Shown here one piece after another: positions 43,945-53,087 of a DNA stretch of 64,000 nt. The stretch is from assembly GCF_000731095.1 (NCBI RefSeq), contig NZ_JMTZ01000002.1, positions 25,523 through 89,522 on the forward strand, written 5' to 3'. This DNA comes from Lysobacter antibioticus (lineage in GTDB: Bacteria > Pseudomonadota > Gammaproteobacteria > Xanthomonadales > Xanthomonadaceae). Position numbers and translations under genes: made by a program. Under the pieces are notes generated by a model, which was given only the letters and a program-made list of their open reading frames with translations, made no database searches and was not told the DNA's origin. How positions within the stretch are numbered: position 1 is the stretch's first letter; the number at the start of each line of letters is the position of its first letter.

Positions 43945-46900
43945 TCACAGATCGAAGCCGAAGCCGATACCGGCCGACGAGTCGTCGCTGCTGAAAGCGC
44001 CGCCGATGCTCATCGAGGCGCGTTCGCCGATCGCCTTGGAATAACCGACCGACAAGGCGCTTTCGCCGTTCTGCCAGCCGGCGCCCACGGCGATGCGTCC
44101 GCGCGGGCTGCGGCTGTTGGCGGCGTTGATGGACATGTTCATCATCGCCGCGCTCATCGCACCCTGGCGGTCGATACGCTGGTCCTGTTTGTTGAGACGC
44201 AGGCCCAGTTCGTCGCGCAGACCGGTGAACTCATCGCTCAACGCCTGGTAGCGGCTGTCGGTGTAGGCGTTGGCCGACGACAAGGTGCGCGTCGCGGCGC
44301 TGTCGGTATAGGCATTGGCGCTGCCGACCGCTTGCGCGTTGGCGGCCTGCACCTGTTGCACGTTGGCCGCATCGGTGGCGCCGACGCCGGCGGCGACGTT
44401 GCTCAGCTTGCGTTCGCTGCCGGCGCTGGCGACCGAGACCGCATTGGCTTCGGCCGTGACTGGAGCACTGTCGGTCAGCCCGCTCGAGGCAACCGCGCCT
44501 TCTCCAGCGCTCGCCGCCTTGCCCTTGCCGTGACCATTGCCGTTGCCGTTGCCCGGCTTGTGCTCGAGCTGATCGACGCGCGCATCGAGTCCGTCGATGG
44601 CTCCATCGAGCGCGCCGAGCGCATCGCCGACGTTGTAGTAACTGCCGCCCTGGATGGCGTAGGTCGGCCCGATCATGCCGCTCGGCCCCATCGAAGCGCC
44701 GCCGCCGAGCATCTGCGCAGCGTTGTCGCCGAGTTGGAACAACTGGCCGCCGTTGACCGCTTCGCGGCTGCCGCCGGCGAGCCGGCCGTCGGCGACGTTG
44801 CCGATCACCGTGCCGTCCGCGCCTTCCAGAGTCAGTGCGCTCTTGCCGTCGTCGTCGTACTTGACCGCGGTGGCGAGTGCTTCGTCGATCTCGCCGACCG
44901 CCGCGTTCAACTGACCGACGTTGACCGCATCGGTGTTCGCGCTGCCGGCCTTGAGATGAGCGATCTGGCGTTCCTTGCCGGCAGCGCCCACCGCGACCGT
45001 GCCGGCGCGGTCGGCGACCGAGCCCGCACCCACCGCCACCGCATTGGCCGCCGTGACCCGGGCACGCGCACCGAGCGCGGTGCCGTCCTGCGCGGCGTCG
45101 GCGACACGCGCGTCGTAACCGATCGCGGTGGACGCTTGGGCTCGCGCCTGTGCATTGGAACCGGCCGCCGTCGCCGTCGCGGCGATCGCCTGGCTGTTCG
45201 CACCCAGGGCGGTGGCGTTGGTTTCGGCGGCCCGGGCGTTGCTGCCGAACGCCGACCCACTGACCTTGTCGGCGCGAGCGTTGGCGCCGACCGCGGTGCT
45301 GCCGTTAGCGTTGGCGACCGCACTCGCGCCCGCGGCCAATGCGCCTTGGCCGTTGATGCTGGCATCGTCGCTGCCGTCCTGCTTGCCGCTGGACTTGAAG
45401 TAGTGATTGGCCTGACTGACGCCGCCGGCCACCGCATCGAGCTGCGCCTTGTTGACCGCATCGGTGGCTTCGGTGCCGGCCGCGACGTTGGCGATCTGGC
45501 GATCGATGGCGGCGTGCACGGTGCCGCCGGCATCGGTCCAGGCGCGGGCCGCGCCCACCGACACGCTGTCGGCGCGGTCGGCCAGCGAGCCCTCGCCCAA
45601 GGCCACCGCATTGGCGGCATCCGGCGTGGTCCAGGCATTGGCGCCGAGCACGGTCGCGTGCTCGGCCTGGGCGAAACTGTTGAAGCCCAGTGAGGTCGAG
45701 GAGCCGCCTATCGCCCAGCTCTCGGCGCCCACCGCCGTGGTGTAGTCGCCGACCAGGCTGCTGTCCCAGTACGAACCGGCATACGCACCGGCGCCGAGCG
45801 CGGTGCTGTACAGACCGCTCGCGCCGGCGGAGCTGAAGGAGCCCGCCGAGAAACCGCCCAGGGCGGTGCTGTACTGCCCGGTCGCGGCGGCGTTCTCACC
45901 GATCGCAGTGCCGCTGGTGGCGATGTAGACGTTCTCGCCGGTGCTCTCGTCGAACTGCCAGTAGCCGGATTTGGCGCCGACACCGACGGCGACGCCACCG
46001 CCGCCTGCGCTGGAGTTGGCGCCGACCGAAGTCGAGTTCCAACCCTGCGCATACGCGCCGGAACCGACCGCGGTCGATTGCCAGGCCGACGCCGTGGCGA
46101 AGCTGCCGAGCGCGGTCGAGAACGGCGCATCGGCGAGCGCCAGGCCGCCGACCGCGGTCGCGAGGAAGCCGTTGTTCTGCGCGCCCGAACCGATCGACAC
46201 ACCCAAGGCGCCGTTCGACACCGAACCGGCGCCGAGCGCGACCGCGCCGCCGCCGTTGGCTTGCGCGCCGTTGCCGCCGGCGAAGCTGTCGTCGCCGTCG
46301 GCGAGGGCATCGCTGCCGACCGCGGCGCTGTTCGCGCCGTTGGCGACCGCGCCGTAGCCGTTGGCGGTGCTCTGTTCGCCGATTGCGTTGGCGCCGGTGC
46401 CGAACGCCGATGCGCCCTGCCCCAGGGCCAGGCTGGAACCGCCGACCGCGGTCGAATGATCGCCGACGGCATTGCTTTGATAGCCCACCGCGGTGCTCTC
46501 GACGCCACCGGCGACGGCGTTGGCGCCGACCGCGCTGGCATGTTCGGCATCGGCGATGGCGGCATCGCTGCCGTCGCCGGCGCCATCGGCGGCGAGGTAA
46601 TCGTTGGCATCGCCGACGCTGTCGGCGACTGCATCAAGCTGGGCCTTGTTGACCGCGTCGGTCGCCTCGGTGCCGGCGGCGACGTTGGCGATCTGCCGGT
46701 CGATCGCGGCGAAGGTGTTGCCGTATTGATCGGTCCAGGCTTGCGCGGCGCCGACCGACACCGTGTTGGCACGTTCGCCGGTACTGGAGCCATGGCCGAG
46801 AGCCACGCTGTTGTCGGCCGTTGCCGACGTGTAGGAGCCGACCGCGGTGCTGTTGCCCGCCATCGCCCACGCGTTCGAGCCCAGGGCCGCGGCGCCGTCG

Positions 46901-48822
46901 CCATTGCCGTAGCTGTTGTAGCCGACCGAAGTCGCTTCGGTGCCGGTGGCCCAGCTTTCGCGGCCGAGGGCGACGCTGTTGAGCGAGGTCAAGGTGTTGT
47001 TGCCGACCGAAACGCCGCCTTCGCCGGCGCGCGCCTGCACGCCGACGGCGGTGGAGGCGATGTCGGCGAGCGTGCCCTGGCCGACCGCGACCGATACGTC
47101 CTTGGCCTGCGCATCGGCGCCGAGCGCGGTGGCGAACAGCCCCTCGGCCCACGCCCCCACGCCGAGCGCGCTCGCCTTCCAACCGTTGGCGGTCGCCGCC
47201 GCGCCGAAGGCCGAACTCTCGCGTCCGTTGGCCCAGGCGAACATGCCGTGAGCGGTGGCGAACAAACCGCTGGCCTCGGCCAGACCGCCGATCGCGGTCG
47301 CGCCCAAGCCCTGGGCGAGGCTCTGGTTGCCGATGGCGATGCCGTTGCCGTGCATCGCGACGCTGGCGCTGCCCAGAGCAATGGCACCGCCGCCCTGGGC
47401 TTGCGCGCCGTTGCCGTGGGCGACCGAATTCGCGCCGTCGGCGACGCTGCCATACCCGCTGGCGATGCTGTAGTCGCCGATCGCGTTGGCGGCGGTACCG
47501 AACGCGGAAGCGCCCTGACCCAAGGCCAGGCTGGAACCGCCGGCCGCGGTGGCATGATCGCCCGCGGCCTGGCTCTGATAGCCGTAGGCACTGCTCTCGA
47601 CGCCGCTGGCGACGCTGTAAGCGCCGGTCGCGGTGCTCGCCTCGCCCGCAGCCAGGCTCTGCGCGCCGCTGGCGGTGGCGTTGTGGTTCAAGGCGCTGGC
47701 GTGATCGCCGATCGCTTGCGCGCCGATGCCGCTGGCGCCGGCGACGTTGCCGATCGCGACCGCGTTCTGGCCTTCGGCATAGGTCGCCTCGCCGACGTCG
47801 GGTGCACCGTCGCCATCGAGATCGACCCATTCGCTGCCGCCGATGGCGATGGTGCCTTCGCCGCTCGCCGCGGCGTTATGTCCGAGTGCGACCGCGCGCG
47901 CGCCATAAGCCAGGCTGTTGCCGCCGATGCCGACGCTGCCGCCGCCGACCGCGTTGGCATAGCCGCCGATGGCCACGCCGAAATCGCCGGCCACCGCGCG
48001 CGAATTCGCGCCCAGGGCCACACCGGCTTCGCCGTTGGCGCCGGCATTGAAACCGCCGACCAGGCTGCCGCTGCCATAGGCCTGGGCATAACCGCCGATC
48101 GCAACCGAACCCATGCCGGCCGCGGTGCTCAAGGCGCCCAGCGCGGTGGCGGCTTGTTCGGCGGTGGCCTCGGCGCCGGCGCCGAGCGCGGTGTTGCCGA
48201 AACCGCCGGCGAACGCACTCTGGCCGATCGCGGTGCTGGCATCGCCGAAGCCCATCGCGCCCTGGCCGAAAGCGCTGGCGCCGATGCCTACACCCGCGCT
48301 CTGCGCGCCGACCGCGGTAGCGGCATTGTTCGCCGCCCAACTGCTGTCGCCGATGGCGCTGGCGTAGTCGCCTTCGGCCTTGGCACCAGAGCCCATCGCG
48401 ATCGCGCTGTAGCCGTCGGCGATGGCATCCACCGGGCCTTCGACTTCCGGCGTCCACGGCAGGTCTTCGGGGCCGTTGATCTTGAAGTAGGGCGTATCGA
48501 CGATCGGCGTCGCCGCGACGACGGCCTGCGCGGCCGCGGCGCAGTCGATATCCGCCGCATCGTCGGCCTGCGCGCGTGCGCAAGTCTCGTCGGCGGCGAT
48601 CGATTCGGCCGTCGGCGCGGCGCTCGTCGTCTTGCCGACGACGTCGTCGGCCCACGCAGGTGGGGCGCCCAGTGCCAGCAACAGGCTCATCGCCGCCACG
48701 CCGGCGCTGGCATCGGCCAGGCGGCGACGGCCATCGCGCTTGCCGCCGCTCGAGGCCAATTCCGAGGTCACCACCATCGCCTGCTTGGCGTGACTCCATA
48801 CGCGGCTGAAAATCTTGTTCAT
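43945..48822 (-). CDS. Trimeric autotransporter adhesin (YadA-like), 1625 aa
   Basis: The protein begins with an extended signal peptide of ESPR type (MNKIFSRVWSHAKQAMVVTS) and a hydrophobic core ending APPAWA. Residues about 130-1360 consist of many YadA head repeats of the A-x-G-x-x-A/S-x-A type. The head is interrupted by two neck/stalk units that are nearly identical (AAIDRQIANVAAGTEATDAV and following). A coiled-coil stalk follows, then a four-strand YadA anchor (about 1550-1625) beginning after NKQDQRIDRQGAMSAAMMN and ending GFGFDL. Three chains make one outer-membrane pore and a long fibre for attachment to surfaces or hosts. The repeats suggest that length variation by recombination is likely. 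Confidence 0.95.
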   Translation of the reverse strand: MNKIFSRVWSHAKQAMVVTSELASSGGKRDGRRRLADASAGVAAMSLLLALGAPPAWADDVVGKTTSAAPTAESIAADETCARAQADDAADIDCAAAAQAVVAATPIVDTPYFKINGPEDLPWTPEVEGPVDAIADGYSAIAMGSGAKAEGDYASAIGDSSWAANNAATAVGAQSAGVGIGASAFGQGAMGFGDASTAIGQSAFAGGFGNTALGAGAEATAEQAATALGALSTAAGMGSVAIGGYAQAYGSGSLVGGFNAGANGEAGVALGANSRAVAGDFGVAIGGYANAVGGGSVGIGGNSLAYGARAVALGHNAAASGEGTIAIGGSEWVDLDGDGAPDVGEATYAEGQNAVAIGNVAGASGIGAQAIGDHASALNHNATASGAQSLAAGEASTATGAYSVASGVESSAYGYQSQAAGDHATAAGGSSLALGQGASAFGTAANAIGDYSIASGYGSVADGANSVAHGNGAQAQGGGAIALGSASVAMHGNGIAIGNQSLAQGLGATAIGGLAEASGLFATAHGMFAWANGRESSAFGAAATANGWKASALGVGAWAEGLFATALGADAQAKDVSVAVGQGTLADIASTAVGVQARAGEGGVSVGNNTLTSLNSVALGRESWATGTEATSVGYNSYGNGDGAAALGSNAWAMAGNSTAVGSYTSATADNSVALGHGSSTGERANTVSVGAAQAWTDQYGNTFAAIDRQIANVAAGTEATDAVNKAQLDAVADSVGDANDYLAADGAGDGSDAAIADAEHASAVGANAVAGGVESTAVGYQSNAVGDHSTAVGGSSLALGQGASAFGTGANAIGEQSTANGYGAVANGANSAAVGSDALADGDDSFAGGNGAQANGGGAVALGAGSVSNGALGVSIGSGAQNNGFLATAVGGLALADAPFSTALGSFATASAWQSTAVGSGAYAQGWNSTSVGANSSAGGGGVAVGVGAKSGYWQFDESTGENVYIATSGTAIGENAAATGQYSTALGGFSAGSFSSAGASGLYSTALGAGAYAGSYWDSSLVGDYTTAVGAESWAIGGSSTSLGFNSFAQAEHATVLGANAWTTPDAANAVALGEGSLADRADSVSVGAARAWTDAGGTVHAAIDRQIANVAAGTEATDAVNKAQLDAVAGGVSQANHYFKSSGKQDGSDDASINGQGALAAGASAVANANGSTAVGANARADKVSGSAFGSNARAAETNATALGANSQAIAATATAAGSNAQARAQASTAIGYDARVADAAQDGTALGARARVTAANAVAVGAGSVADRAGTVAVGAAGKERQIAHLKAGSANTDAVNVGQLNAAVGEIDEALATAVKYDDDGKSALTLEGADGTVIGNVADGRLAGGSREAVNGGQLFQLGDNAAQMLGGGASMGPSGMIGPTYAIQGGSYYNVGDALGALDGAIDGLDARVDQLEHKPGNGNGNGHGKGKAASAGEGAVASSGLTDSAPVTAEANAVSVASAGSERKLSNVAAGVGATDAANVQQVQAANAQAVGSANAYTDSAATRTLSSANAYTDSRYQALSDEFTGLRDELGLRLNKQDQRIDRQGAMSAAMMNMSINAANSRSPRGRIAVGAGWQNGESALSVGYSKAIGERASMSIGGAFSSDDSSAGIGFGFDL

Positions 48823-49164
48823 CGATCGCTCTCCCGCCCACTGTGTCGTTTCGGAGGCATGCGACGCCCGTCGGCCCAGAACGACCGGAAGACCGGTCGA
48901 TGCCGTCGCATCGAATGCCGTTGGATGAATGGCCGGCCCCGCCCTGGCCGGTCGCCTGGATGATTCGCCGCGTACGTGGATGACGACATCGGCTGAGTGC
49001 GAACCTAAGACGCCGGCTTCCGCGTTGTCACGCTCGCGATCTCACCGAATAATCACCGAGTTCTCACCGACGGCCGCGGCCGTTCGGATCGCCAGCGCCA
49101 TGGACGACGTGCGACCGTGCCGCTGCGTCATCCCTCTGCGTCCGACACGACGAGCCGCCTGCCC
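48823..49164. other. Divergent promoter region, adhesin and histidine kinase
   Basis: No gene is supported in this 342-nt stretch. It holds the control signals of both the adhesin (minus) and the kinase (plus). The notable element is the triple TCACCGA array at 49042-49070. Confidence 0.5.
49042..49070 (+). promoter_or_regulatory. Three TCACCGA direct repeats at 11-bp spacing
   Basis: TCACCGA starts at 49042, 49053 and 49064, exactly one helical turn apart. This is the geometry of OmpR/PhoB-type response-regulator sites. The array ends 94 nt before the kinase start and about 220 nt before the adhesin start. Confidence 0.6.
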
Positions 49165-50529
49165 ATGTGGAAACCCTTCGCGCACTGGTTGCGCAGCGCC
49201 CCCATCGCCGATGCCGTCGATCGCCGCAACGCGCCGGCGATGCAGTTGCTGCTGTTGTTCTACGGCATCGCCCTGCCGGCCAACTGGGCCTGGCATCTGT
49301 CGTCTCGACCGATTCCCGCGGGCTGGGCCATCGTCCTGCTGCTCGACCTGACCACCGCCGCGCTGGCGTTGTTGTGCGTGCGGCTGATCCGCCGCGATCG
49401 TTACCGCACGGCGATGATGCTGTTCCTCGGCGCGCTGTTGACCTCGCTGGCGCTGGCCTTCCACAAGCTCGGCACGCAGGCGCAATTGATCGACCAGACC
49501 GCGATGATCCTGACCCTGGTCATCGCCGGCGTAGTGCTGGGCCGGCGCGCGCTGTGGACGGTGTTCGCGTTGTTGCTGGCGATCTTCGCCATCGGTTTCG
49601 CCACCGATGCCCACAACACCGCCAAGGGCCCGCAATGGATCGGCAATGCCCTGCGCAACGCGCCCTCGCTGGTGGCGAGCTACCTGATCATCACCGCGAT
49701 CCTCGACCGCGCCGTCACCGCATTGCGCGAAAGCCTGGACGAATCGAACGCGCGCGGCCGCGAACTGCAATTGGAGATGGCCCGGCGCGAACGCGCCCAG
49801 ACCCAGCTCATCCATGCGCAGAAGATGGAGGCCAGCGGACGCCTGGCCAGCGGCATCGCCCATGATTTCAACAACATCCTCGGGCTGATCCAGGGCTTCG
49901 CCGCGCAGCGCGATGCCGCGCTCGACCTGCCGGACCCGCGCGAACGCAGCGCGGCCTTGGCCGCCGCCCTCGAGGGCGTCGAGGAAGCGGCCGAGCGCGG
50001 TTGCGCGGTGACCCGCAAGCTGCTCATCTTCAGCCGCAACGACGTGCTGCGGATCGAGACCTTCGATGCGGCGCGCGCGCTGCGCGACCTGCAGCCGATG
50101 CTGCGGCAGCTGCTGCCTGCCGCGGTCCGTCTGGAACTGCCGGCCGTCGCCGCCGCATTGCCGGTGCGTCTGGATCGCAGCGAGTTCGAGCTGATGGTGC
50201 TCAATATCGCCGCGAACGCGCGCGATGCGATGCCCGACGGCGGCCGCTTCGCGATCGCCGCGACGGCGCAAGGCGGCGAGATCGAAATCCGCCTGGCCGA
50301 CAACGGCCTGGGCATGGACGAGCACGTGCGCGAACGCGTGTTCGAACCGTTCTTCAGCACCAAGCTGGCTGCCCATGGCACCGGCCTGGGCCTGTCGGTG
50401 GTGCACGACCTGGTCAAGGCCCTGGGGGGCGATATCCGCGTCGACAGCGCGCCCGGCGCAGGCACCGCGTTCACCATTCGCCTGCCGTTGGCCCACGAGG
50501 CGGTCGATAACGCCGAGGGCATGGCCTGA
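49165..50529 (+). CDS. Membrane sensor histidine kinase
   Basis: The 454-aa kinase has about five or six N-terminal membrane helices (about 27-190) and no large periplasmic domain. A short coiled linker leads to the phosphoacceptor H233 in GIAHDFNNILG and a HATPase domain with the N box NIAANARDAM, DNGLGM and GTGLGLSVVHDLV. The H-x-F-N-N context marks the HisKA group often seen in hybrid kinases. ATG at 49165 is chosen over an upstream GTG. The response-regulator gene lies tail-to-tail with it, 21 nt away. Confidence 0.9.
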   Translation: MWKPFAHWLRSAPIADAVDRRNAPAMQLLLLFYGIALPANWAWHLSSRPIPAGWAIVLLLDLTTAALALLCVRLIRRDRYRTAMMLFLGALLTSLALAFHKLGTQAQLIDQTAMILTLVIAGVVLGRRALWTVFALLLAIFAIGFATDAHNTAKGPQWIGNALRNAPSLVASYLIITAILDRAVTALRESLDESNARGRELQLEMARRERAQTQLIHAQKMEASGRLASGIAHDFNNILGLIQGFAAQRDAALDLPDPRERSAALAAALEGVEEAAERGCAVTRKLLIFSRNDVLRIETFDAARALRDLQPMLRQLLPAAVRLELPAVAAALPVRLDRSEFELMVLNIAANARDAMPDGGRFAIAATAQGGEIEIRLADNGLGMDEHVRERVFEPFFSTKLAAHGTGLGLSVVHDLVKALGGDIRVDSAPGAGTAFTIRLPLAHEAVDNAEGMA

Positions 50530-50550
50530 CGACTAGGCCGGACCGATCGT

Positions 50551-51249
50551 TCAGTGCGCGCCGCCGAGTACGTAGCCTTCGCCGTGCACGGCGTTGAGCG
50601 GCAAAGGTTCGCCGCAGGCGTCGGCGACCTTGCGGCGCAAGCGATAGACCAGCGAATCGAGGCGGTGCATGTCGAAGTCGTAGACATTGTCGGTCAGCGC
50701 CGCGACCAGTTGCTCGCGCGTCACCAACTGTCCGGATGCAGCGGTGAGTCGCTCGACGACGCGGCGCTCGGTACGGGTCAGTGCCACCGCGCCACCGGAC
50801 GGCGACAGCAGGCACCAGCCATCGGCGTCGAGCTGCCAGCGGCGGCGCACCGGTGCTGCACCGCGTAAGCGACGCGCCAGACTGTGCAAAGTCGCCGCCA
50901 GCACTTCGACCTCGGCCGGCTTGGTCAGATAAGCGTCGGCGCCCTGGCTCAATCCGCGCACGCGATCCAAGGTGTCGCCGCGTCCGGTCAGCATGACGAT
51001 GCCGATGCCGGGAAAAGCCTCGCGCACCTCGCGCGCGACTGCGAAGCCGTCGGCATCGGGCAGGCCCACATCCAGCACGACGATGTCGAACGTCGCCGCG
51101 GCCAGATGCAGGTGCAGCGCGGCTGCCGTGTCCATGCCGGTCACCGCGAAACCGAAGTTCGCCAGGCCCGGCACCAACACCCGCTCGCGCAGCAGCGCGT
51201 CGTCTTCCACCAAGGCCACGCGCGGCAAGCTCTGCCCCGATGATGTCAT
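50551..51249 (-). CDS. OmpR-family response regulator
   Basis: The 232-aa regulator has a receiver domain with acidic pocket E15/D16/D17, phospho-site D60 (VVLDVGLPD) and Lys in YLTKPA. A C-terminal winged helix of OmpR/PhoB type follows (LTRTERRVVERL, DSLVYRLRRKV, VHGEGYVL). The start at 51249 is preferred because GAGG lies 9 nt upstream; the ATG at 51258 directly abuts that GAGG. It converges with the kinase gene, so the pair is not one operon although they probably work together. The triple repeat at 49042-49070 is a candidate target. Confidence 0.9.
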   Translation of the reverse strand: MTSSGQSLPRVALVEDDALLRERVLVPGLANFGFAVTGMDTAAALHLHLAAATFDIVVLDVGLPDADGFAVAREVREAFPGIGIVMLTGRGDTLDRVRGLSQGADAYLTKPAEVEVLAATLHSLARRLRGAAPVRRRWQLDADGWCLLSPSGGAVALTRTERRVVERLTAASGQLVTREQLVAALTDNVYDFDMHRLDSLVYRLRRKVADACGEPLPLNAVHGEGYVLGGAH

Positions 51250-51488
51250 CGCGGTCATCCTCAGATATCGCCCCCTGCGCCTCGGATAGTACCCGCCCGG
51301 CGCGTACCGGGAATGCGTCGGCGGTGCCCGATCGGCGACAGTCCACGCTTCTGCGCGCGAATCAGGGCAGCCAGCGTGCGCAAGCCCTCGCCGCCGCCCC
51401 GCTGGCCCCTCGGTTTTGCCTGGATCTGGCCCTACCGGCACGCGGGCGGCGCGGAAAAAATTTGCCCAGTCCAATCGAAAGGTCTGCG

Positions 51489-52385
51489 ATGAACGCCAGC
51501 GAACACCCCGTCCTGCCCATCGACACCCTGCCGCGCCGTCGCATCCACGTGCTCGATACCGAGATCAGCTATGTCGATGTCGGCGAGGGCGCGCCGATCG
51601 TGTTCCTGCACGGCAATCCGACCTCGTCCTATCTGTGGCGCAACATCATTCCGCAGGTACGCCACCTCGGCCGCTGTCTCGCACCGGACTTGGCCGGCAT
51701 GGGCCAGTCCGGCCCGATACCCGGCGGCGGTTATCGTTTCGCCGACCACGTGCGCTATCTCGACGCCTGGTTCGAAGCCAAGGACCTGCCCGACGGCATC
51801 ACCCTGGTCCTGCACGACTGGGGCTCGGCGCTCGGCTTCCATTACGCGCGCCGGTTCCCGCAGCGCGTCGCCGCGATCGCCTATATGGAATCGCTGGTGC
51901 AGTCGCGGACCTGGGCGGATTTCCCGGCCGGCCGCGACACCTTGTTCCGGGCGATGCGTTCGCAACAGGGCGAACGACTCGTGCTCGACGAGAACTTCTT
52001 CGTCGAGACCGTACTGCCCAAGAGCATCCTGCGCCAACTCAGTGAAGAGGAATTGCAGGCCTATCGCGCGCCGTTCGCGACCCGCGAATCGCGCCTGCCG
52101 ACTTTGGCGTTCGCACGCGAGCTGCCGATCGACGGCGAGCCGGCCGACGTCGCCCAGGCGGTGGACGCGTACGCCGATTGGCTGGCGTCGAGCACGCTGC
52201 CGAAGTTGTTCGTCAACGCCGAGCCCGGGGCCTTGTTGACCGGACGCGCGCGCGAGTTCTGCCGCAGTTGGAAGAACCAGACCGAAGTGACCGTGCCGGG
52301 CATTCACTACCTGCAGGAAGACGCACCGCACGCGATCGGCCGCGCGCTCGCCGAATTCCTCTCGACCCGGGTCCGCCCGGGCTGA
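51489..52385 (+). CDS. Haloalkane dehalogenase
   Basis: The 298-aa alpha/beta hydrolase matches haloalkane dehalogenases of the HLD-II type: nucleophile D110 followed by W111 in LHDWGSALG, halide-binding N43 in LHGNPTSSYLW, catalytic acid E134 in YMES and base H273 in GIHYLQED. It hydrolyses carbon-halogen bonds to alcohol and halide. No signal peptide is present. The natural substrate is unknown, as for most environmental members. Confidence 0.92.
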   Translation: MNASEHPVLPIDTLPRRRIHVLDTEISYVDVGEGAPIVFLHGNPTSSYLWRNIIPQVRHLGRCLAPDLAGMGQSGPIPGGGYRFADHVRYLDAWFEAKDLPDGITLVLHDWGSALGFHYARRFPQRVAAIAYMESLVQSRTWADFPAGRDTLFRAMRSQQGERLVLDENFFVETVLPKSILRQLSEEELQAYRAPFATRESRLPTLAFARELPIDGEPADVAQAVDAYADWLASSTLPKLFVNAEPGALLTGRAREFCRSWKNQTEVTVPGIHYLQEDAPHAIGRALAEFLSTRVRPG

Positions 52386-52409
52386 TGCCGGCGCCGGCCC
52401 GAGCCGGCA
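52386..52409. terminator. Hairpin between dehalogenase and nitroreductase genes
   Basis: TGCCGGC and GCCGGCA form a 7-bp stem with a 10-nt loop between convergent genes. No T tract is present. Confidence 0.45.
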
Positions 52410-52416
52410 CCGACGT

Positions 52417-53034
52417 TCAAACGTAGGCGATGACTTCGTGCACCGGCTTGCGCGGTTTTTGCGGCCAGTTGCCCGGCAGCGGATGGCCGACGGTGACGAC
52501 CAGCACCGGCACTTCGTCGGCGTCGAGCGCGAACTCGCGCGCGACGCCCGCGAAATCGATCCCGCCCATCGCGCCGGTGGCCCAGCCCATGCCTTCGGCG
52601 GCGAGGATCAAGGTCATCGCCGCCAGCGACGCCGAACGAATCGCTTCGTCGCGTTGCAAGGACGGATCGTCGGCGTGCGCACGCGCCGCCTGGGCCACCC
52701 AACCATCGGCCATCGACTGCGCCATGATCCCGGCCTCGACCGAGGGCTGTAGCGCCCGCTGCAGGTGTTCGTGCGCCGCGAGCGTGCCGCAGACGATGAA
52801 GGCGACCGAGGCGTCGGCGATCTTCTGCTGGCCGTAGGACAGCGCTTTCAGGCGCGCTTTCGCCTCGGGCGTGCGCACGGCGATGAATTTCCAATTCTGG
52901 AAGTGGTACGCCGACGGCGCGCGCGTGGCCTGATCGACCAGGGCGGCGATGTCTTCGTCGGAAATCCGTCGGTCGGGGTCGTAACGGTTGGCCGACACGC
53001 GCGATTCGATGAGTTGTCTGATCGGATGGTTCAT
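52417..53034 (-). CDS. Nitroreductase family flavoprotein
   Basis: The 205-aa protein has the FMN-binding start ESRVSANRYDPDR, the RAPSAYHFQNWKFI motif and a late AAEGMGWATGAMGG. Such enzymes use NAD(P)H and FMN to reduce nitro groups, quinones or similar compounds. The gene follows the EamA transporter on the same strand after 53 nt, so the two may be co-transcribed under the MarR repressor. Confidence 0.88.
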   Translation of the reverse strand: MNHPIRQLIESRVSANRYDPDRRISDEDIAALVDQATRAPSAYHFQNWKFIAVRTPEAKARLKALSYGQQKIADASVAFIVCGTLAAHEHLQRALQPSVEAGIMAQSMADGWVAQAARAHADDPSLQRDEAIRSASLAAMTLILAAEGMGWATGAMGGIDFAGVAREFALDADEVPVLVVTVGHPLPGNWPQKPRKPVHEVIAYV

Positions 53035-53087
53035 GGCACTTCTGATGAGAGGACTGGAGGGGCGCAGCGAGAACGCAGGCCGCTGGT

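Noticed and set aside
46078..48963. A 961-codon open frame antisense to the adhesin gene
   Set aside because: It mirrors the repetitive head of the adhesin (Gly/Ala/Arg/Asp-rich) and has no independent start signal or domain. The adhesin strand has ESPR, head, neck and anchor.
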